A DNA stretch of 64,000 nt from Allomuricauda sp. ARW1Y1 (GTDB taxonomy: Bacteria; Bacteroidota; Bacteroidia; Flavobacteriales; Flavobacteriaceae), in assembly GCF_013407935.1 (NCBI RefSeq), contig NZ_JACBZU010000007.1, positions 1 through 64,000 on the forward strand, read 5' to 3'. Below, one piece after another: positions 63,542-64,000 of this stretch. A model generated the notes under the pieces. It made no database searches, was not told where the DNA came from, and saw only the letters and a list, made by a program, of their open reading frames with translations. The first letter of the stretch is position 1, and every line of letters begins with the position of its first letter. The position numbers and the translations under genes were made by a program.

Positions 63542-64000
<459 letters not shown>

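Overview
The window looks like chromosomal DNA of a gliding-capable member of the Flavobacteriaceae (Bacteroidota), possibly near Muricauda/Allomuricauda; the genus is an inference. Support comes from a complete gldK-gldL-gldM-gldN cluster, LptE and DUF983/DUF4136/DUF4230/DUF5522 proteins of Bacteroidota type, the absence of Shine-Dalgarno leaders, and repeated occurrence of the Bacteroidota -7 promoter element TAnnTTTG at sensible positions. Almost everything is core or household gene content; no rRNA, CRISPR array, prophage or complete insertion sequence is visible.

Layout. 1-1190: an AT-rich, 5'-truncated DNA methyltransferase remnant followed by a cassette-like inverted repeat. 1192-3470: hemL and then about 1 kb of dispersed palindromic repeats, including a 246-bp direct duplication. 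3473-6640: a lipoprotein glucosaminidase, a PLP-dependent ACC deaminase/D-cysteine desulfhydrase-like enzyme, a small HTH/RelE-ParE toxin-antitoxin pair with a clear operator palindrome, and two tiny genes. 6701-13556: a Trp/Gly-rich DUF4136 lipoprotein, an aromatic amino acid hydroxylase with a long extra C-terminal half, DUF4230 and GSCFA proteins, alaS. 13661-17339: M23 peptidase, MerR regulator, LemA, two TPM proteins and a lipoprotein. 17336-28304: an outer-membrane TonB-receptor-like barrel, then an alpha-2-macroglobulin/PBP1C pair. 28305-32430: der, a small membrane protein, era and an Na+/alanine symporter. 32500-32770: an initiator tRNA with an adjacent broken copy. 32838-41965: MFS transporter, GH16 glucanase, a complete RND tripartite efflux operon with a CPXCG zinc-ribbon gene at its end, and a secreted plant-type LRR protein. 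42100-45539: ABC-F ATPase, DUF983 protein, FAD oxidoreductase. 45596-54193: the gldKLMN motor/type IX secretion cluster, a degenerate arginase-fold protein and topA. 54384-58314: a large BNR/sortilin-like beta-propeller protein and a polytopic membrane protein. 58445-64000: miaB, a sigma-54-type activator, lptE, a TPR-like protein, secG, groES and the start of groEL, a run dominated by envelope biogenesis, secretion and protein folding.

The most unusual signal is not a gene. At least three families of short palindromic repeats occur, with conserved loops and stems that change in a compensatory way between copies. One copy lies in frame inside the GSCFA coding sequence and another interrupts a duplicate initiator tRNA gene. 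This is what a mobile REP-like hairpin family would leave behind. A second useful pattern is that TAnnTTTG promoter elements overlap the longest-ORF starts of several genes, which fixes their real start codons further downstream.
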